DNA of 42,570 nucleotides from Oscillospiraceae bacterium (GTDB lineage Bacteria; Bacillota; Clostridia; Oscillospirales; Ruminococcaceae), in assembly GCA_015067215.1 (NCBI GenBank), contig SVMW01000017.1, forward strand, positions 1 to 42,570, in the 5' to 3' direction. The position numbers were made by a program, and so were the translations under genes. The notes under the pieces were generated by a model. The model had not been told where the DNA came from. It did no database searches and saw only the letters and a list, made by a program, of their open reading frames with translations. This document shows, one piece after another, positions 40,973-42,570 of the stretch (positions within the stretch are counted from its first letter, which is position 1; every line of letters begins with the position of its first letter).

Positions 40973-41135
40973 TCAGGGCAGATACCTGTCCTGAGCTGTT
41001 TTGTATCAGTTTCCATTACATATCTATATTCTTTCACCGCAAAATTTCAGCTTTATTTACCGCCTCATTATATTCACTGAAAACAGCTGTAAGCTATGTT
41101 TTATGAGTAAAAACTGTGTAAATATGCCCTGCGGG

Positions 41136-41164
41136 TTGATTTTACTTAAAATGATAATTATAAT
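41136..41164 (+). promoter_or_regulatory. Promoter of the acyl-ACP thioesterase
   Basis: TTGATT (41136-41141) and a perfect TATAAT (41159-41164) are 17 bases apart, 40 bases before the ATG. A second TATAAT lies at 41179. Confidence 0.7.
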
Positions 41165-41203
41165 TATAGTCAGACATTTATAATATCTGAACCGGAGCAT
41201 ACA

Positions 41204-41938
41204 ATGGAAAACAGACTTGAAAGACAAATAAAAATCCCTCTCAGCAGCGTTGACAACACCAACACAATGAGCATTGTGGGCATATTCAACACCTTTATGG
41301 ACCTCGCCACCGAACACGGTGATATGCTGGGTGTGGGCATGGACAGGCTGAGTGCAAAAGGACTCATATGGGTTGCCGCAAAAACAAAATTCTGCATTGC
41401 ACAGCGCCCTGAAATGCTGCAGACTGTAACCGTAGCCACCTGGCCTGAAACCCCAAGCAAAATCCGTTTTAACCGATACTATTCCATGGCAGACGAAAGC
41501 GGCAGATATATTATTGAGGGCAAAACCGAATGGGCTATTCTGGACCTTAACACAGGCAGACCTCACCGTCTTGACGAAACCTACCCTGTAGATATGAAAC
41601 ATTGGGATGAAGTTGTATGCGACGGACCGTTCAGCCGTATGAGCACCGATTTTGACGGCTGCGATGAATGCGGCAGACACACAGTGACCTCTGCGGACAT
41701 TGATGTAAGCCAGCATATGAACAACGCGGCATATATCCGCAATGTGCTTGGTGCTTTCTGCTGCGCACAACTTGAAAAAATGAACATTACCGAAATAGAG
41801 GCGGCATACCGCACCCAGTGCTTTGAGGGCGAACACCTTGTTTTCAAAAAACGCACCATTGAAAACGGTCTTGAAATAGGCGTTATCAAGGAAGACGGCA
41901 AAACTGCAGCAGTTGTCAAACTTGTATGCAATGTGTAA
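41204..41938 (+). CDS. Acyl-ACP thioesterase, FatA/FatB-like
   Basis: The 244-residue protein consists of two hotdog domains typical of bacterial acyl-ACP thioesterases, which release free fatty acids. SSVDNTNTMSIVGIFNTFMDLATEHG and the WAILDLNTGRPHRL block lie in the first domain. DVSQHMNNAAYIRNVLGAF (near residue 170) carries the N-x-H-like catalytic motif, with E in IEAAYRTQC. CCGGAG precedes the ATG. A terminator follows. Confidence 0.92.
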   Translation: MENRLERQIKIPLSSVDNTNTMSIVGIFNTFMDLATEHGDMLGVGMDRLSAKGLIWVAAKTKFCIAQRPEMLQTVTVATWPETPSKIRFNRYYSMADESGRYIIEGKTEWAILDLNTGRPHRLDETYPVDMKHWDEVVCDGPFSRMSTDFDGCDECGRHTVTSADIDVSQHMNNAAYIRNVLGAFCCAQLEKMNITEIEAAYRTQCFEGEHLVFKKRTIENGLEIGVIKEDGKTAAVVKLVCNV

Positions 41939-41983
41939 TGTCTGCCTGATCAAATTGTGCAGATATTAATAATGAATAAAAAG

Positions 41984-42011
41984 AAAAGCAGGTCTTTTGA
42001 CCTGCTTTTTT
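41984..42011. terminator. Terminator module 1
   Basis: AAAAGCAGGTC-TTTT-GACCTGCTTTT is an 11-bp perfect stem with T-runs after it. It follows the thioesterase gene and adjoins a degenerate tRNA-Asn 3' fragment, so it could serve both strands. Confidence 0.88.
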
Positions 42012-42032
42012 GGACTATCCTTGTTGGACTTG
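42009..42032 (-). pseudogene. Degenerate tRNA-Asn 3' fragment
   Basis: TTTGGACTATCCTTGTTGGACTTG resembles the 3' end of tRNA-Asn (TTTGGCTCTCCTTGTTGGAC...) with a few changes. It directly adjoins terminator module 1. Confidence 0.6.
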
Positions 42033-42054
42033 CCGCAGCAGGCGGCCGCGGACT

Positions 42055-42081
42055 AAAAAACAACCATTCAGGTTGTTTTTT
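42055..42081. terminator. Extra terminator hairpin in the tRNA-remnant region
   Basis: AAAAAACAACC and GGTTGTTTTTT form an 11-bp stem with a five-base loop. Confidence 0.75.
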
Positions 42082-42157
42082 GCGACATATATCACACAGC
42101 AAATTTTCAGCTGTATAGTCGCCGTCCTGTTCAAGCCCAACCCTTAATAAAAACGAA

Positions 42158-42189
42158 AAAACACAGCAGACTTTTGTCTGCTGTGTTTT
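42158..42189. terminator. Terminator module 2
   Basis: AAAACACAGCAGAC-TTTT-GTCTGCTGTGTTTT is a perfect 14-bp stem, placed two bases from a 34-base copy of the tRNA-Asn 3' half. Confidence 0.9.
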
Positions 42190-42190
42190 C

Positions 42191-42224
42191 TTTGGCTCTC
42201 CTTGTTGGACTTGAACCAACGACC
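42191..42224 (-). pseudogene. tRNA-Asn 3' half fragment
   Basis: These 34 bases are identical to the 3' tail, acceptor side and T-arm of tRNA-Asn, including the CCA. After this the match ends; a weak resemblance to the anticodon and D-arms may continue to about 42260, but the cloverleaf does not form. Confidence 0.75.
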
Positions 42225-42414
42225 ATACGAATCAAAACATAGTCGCTCTCGGTCAGGGATAAATCCCTTTCCTCGCTCTCCTTGTTTTGCTCCCTCTCCG
42301 CCTCCCTTCATCTGCCACAGGCAGCGGTCGGCTCCGACGCAGATTAACAGTCACGCCGCGCGGCGGACTGTATCAATACATCATCAGCTCAATTCTAATA
42401 AACAGAAACAAAAC
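42225..42414. other. Non-coding gap between tRNA remnants
   Basis: The gap contains a GATTAACAGTC piece (42342-42352) matching the tRNA-Asn anticodon arm and an inverted GCCGCGCGGC. No gene was found. Confidence 0.5.
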
Positions 42415-42442
42415 AAAAAGGACACCTTTTGGTGTCCTTTTT
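42415..42442. terminator. Terminator module 3, after intact tRNA-Asn
   Basis: AAAAAGGACACC-TTTT-GGTGTCCTTTTT is a perfect 12-bp stem, five bases from the tRNA-Asn CCA end. It ends the rRNA-tRNA transcript on the minus strand. Confidence 0.92.
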
Positions 42443-42446
42443 CTTT

Positions 42447-42522
42447 TGGCTCTCCTTGTTGGACTTGAACCAACGACCTACGGATTAACAGTCCGCCGCT
42501 CTACCGACTGAGCTAAAGGAGA
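42447..42522 (-). tRNA. tRNA-Asn (anticodon GTT), CCA encoded
   Basis: The reverse complement has a perfect acceptor stem TCTCCTT/AAGGAGA, D-loop AGCTCAGTCGGTAGAGC, anticodon arm GGACT-GTTAATCC with GTT, and T-loop GTTCAAGTC, then GCCA. The length of 76 is normal. It lies just after a 5S rRNA end, as is common in Firmicutes rRNA operons. Confidence 0.96.
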
Positions 42523-42542
42523 ATATTTACTTAAAAAGAAAA

Positions 42543-42570
42543 GTGCCAGCACCTTCCTATCTTCCCGGTC
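42543..42570 (-). rRNA. 5S rRNA, 3' end only (cut by window edge)
   Basis: The minus-strand sequence GACCGGGAAGATAGGAAGG followed by TGCTGGCAC matches the 3' end of a 5S rRNA (GGGAAnATAGGnnGnTGC). The rest lies beyond the window. It precedes tRNA-Asn on the same strand. Confidence 0.65.

Noticed and set aside
41057-41953. A 298-codon open frame opposite the acyl-ACP thioesterase
   Set aside because: The thioesterase motifs, promoter and ribosome binding site are on the plus strand; the other frame has none.
1-42570. CRISPR arrays, cas genes, restriction-modification systems, prophage or transposase genes
   Set aside because: I looked for regularly spaced repeats and for the typical motifs of these proteins and found none in this window.

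Overview
The window looks like a chromosomal stretch of an anaerobic, low-to-mid GC Gram-positive of class Clostridia, probably a gut Oscillospirales/Ruminococcaceae-type organism. Supporting signs are strong GGAGG-type ribosome binding sites, sigma-A-like promoters, intrinsic terminators after most units, a rubredoxin, a CD0519/CD1768-type membrane protein, a PaaI-type thioesterase, a FatA-type acyl-ACP thioesterase and Firmicutes-style dispersed palindromes. The species cannot be named from the sequence alone.

Region 1 (1-16.3 kb) is a surface-glycan locus behind a tRNA-Leu(CAG). Two minus-strand transcription units encode what reads as a GDP-type legionaminic acid (nonulosonate) pathway. 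The upstream unit has its promoter at 13734-13762. It carries a LegB-like 4,6-dehydratase, two large GT-C-like membrane proteins (one DUF2142), a small membrane-anchored protein, a LegC-like aminotransferase and a PtmE-like CBS-nucleotidyltransferase, and ends at a clear terminator. The downstream unit has its promoter at 5680-5707. It carries LegI (synthase), LegG (hydrolysing 2-epimerase), two Gfo/Idh/MocA-fold proteins and LegF (CMP transferase). Diverging from legB on the plus strand are an SGNH-hydrolase-like membrane-anchored protein and a GT-B-like surface carbohydrate protein. A PseA/WbpG-like amidotransferase at 20.6 kb may add an acetamidino group to the sugar. No LegH N-acetyltransferase is visible.

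Region 2 (16.5-35 kb) is mostly housekeeping or accessory. In order it holds an anchored beta-rich protein, glycerol kinase, DUF1294 and YitT membrane proteins, the PseA-like enzyme, an anchored unknown, SppA, a GNAT enzyme, DNA polymerase IV, a QueG-like iron-sulfur protein, a nucleoside-recognition-type membrane protein, chorismate mutase, a VanY-type carboxypeptidase, RsmE, an AlaX-type editing protein, a HIRAN-like protein, a PHP phosphoesterase and a large lipoprotein.

Region 3 (35-42.6 kb) has an orphan OmpR-type response regulator and a four-gene peroxide-defence operon (small membrane protein, Bcp, membrane rhodanese, YaaA). A MATE transporter pseudogene still sits behind a promoter and a riboswitch-like leader with a terminator. 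Then come a rubredoxin of 51 residues, an unknown protein and two thioesterases. The right end is the tail of an rRNA operon read on the minus strand: a 5S rRNA 3' end, tRNA-Asn(GTT), and a series of terminators interleaved with broken copies of the tRNA-Asn 3' half.

Several dispersed non-coding repeats cut across these regions: a MITE-like element of about 204 bp with long terminal inverted repeats (three copies), a palindromic element with TCATTCTGA ends (four copies), a GC-rich TGCAGGGGC hairpin (two copies) and a CACTTTTGG-type hairpin element (one clear copy, two partial).
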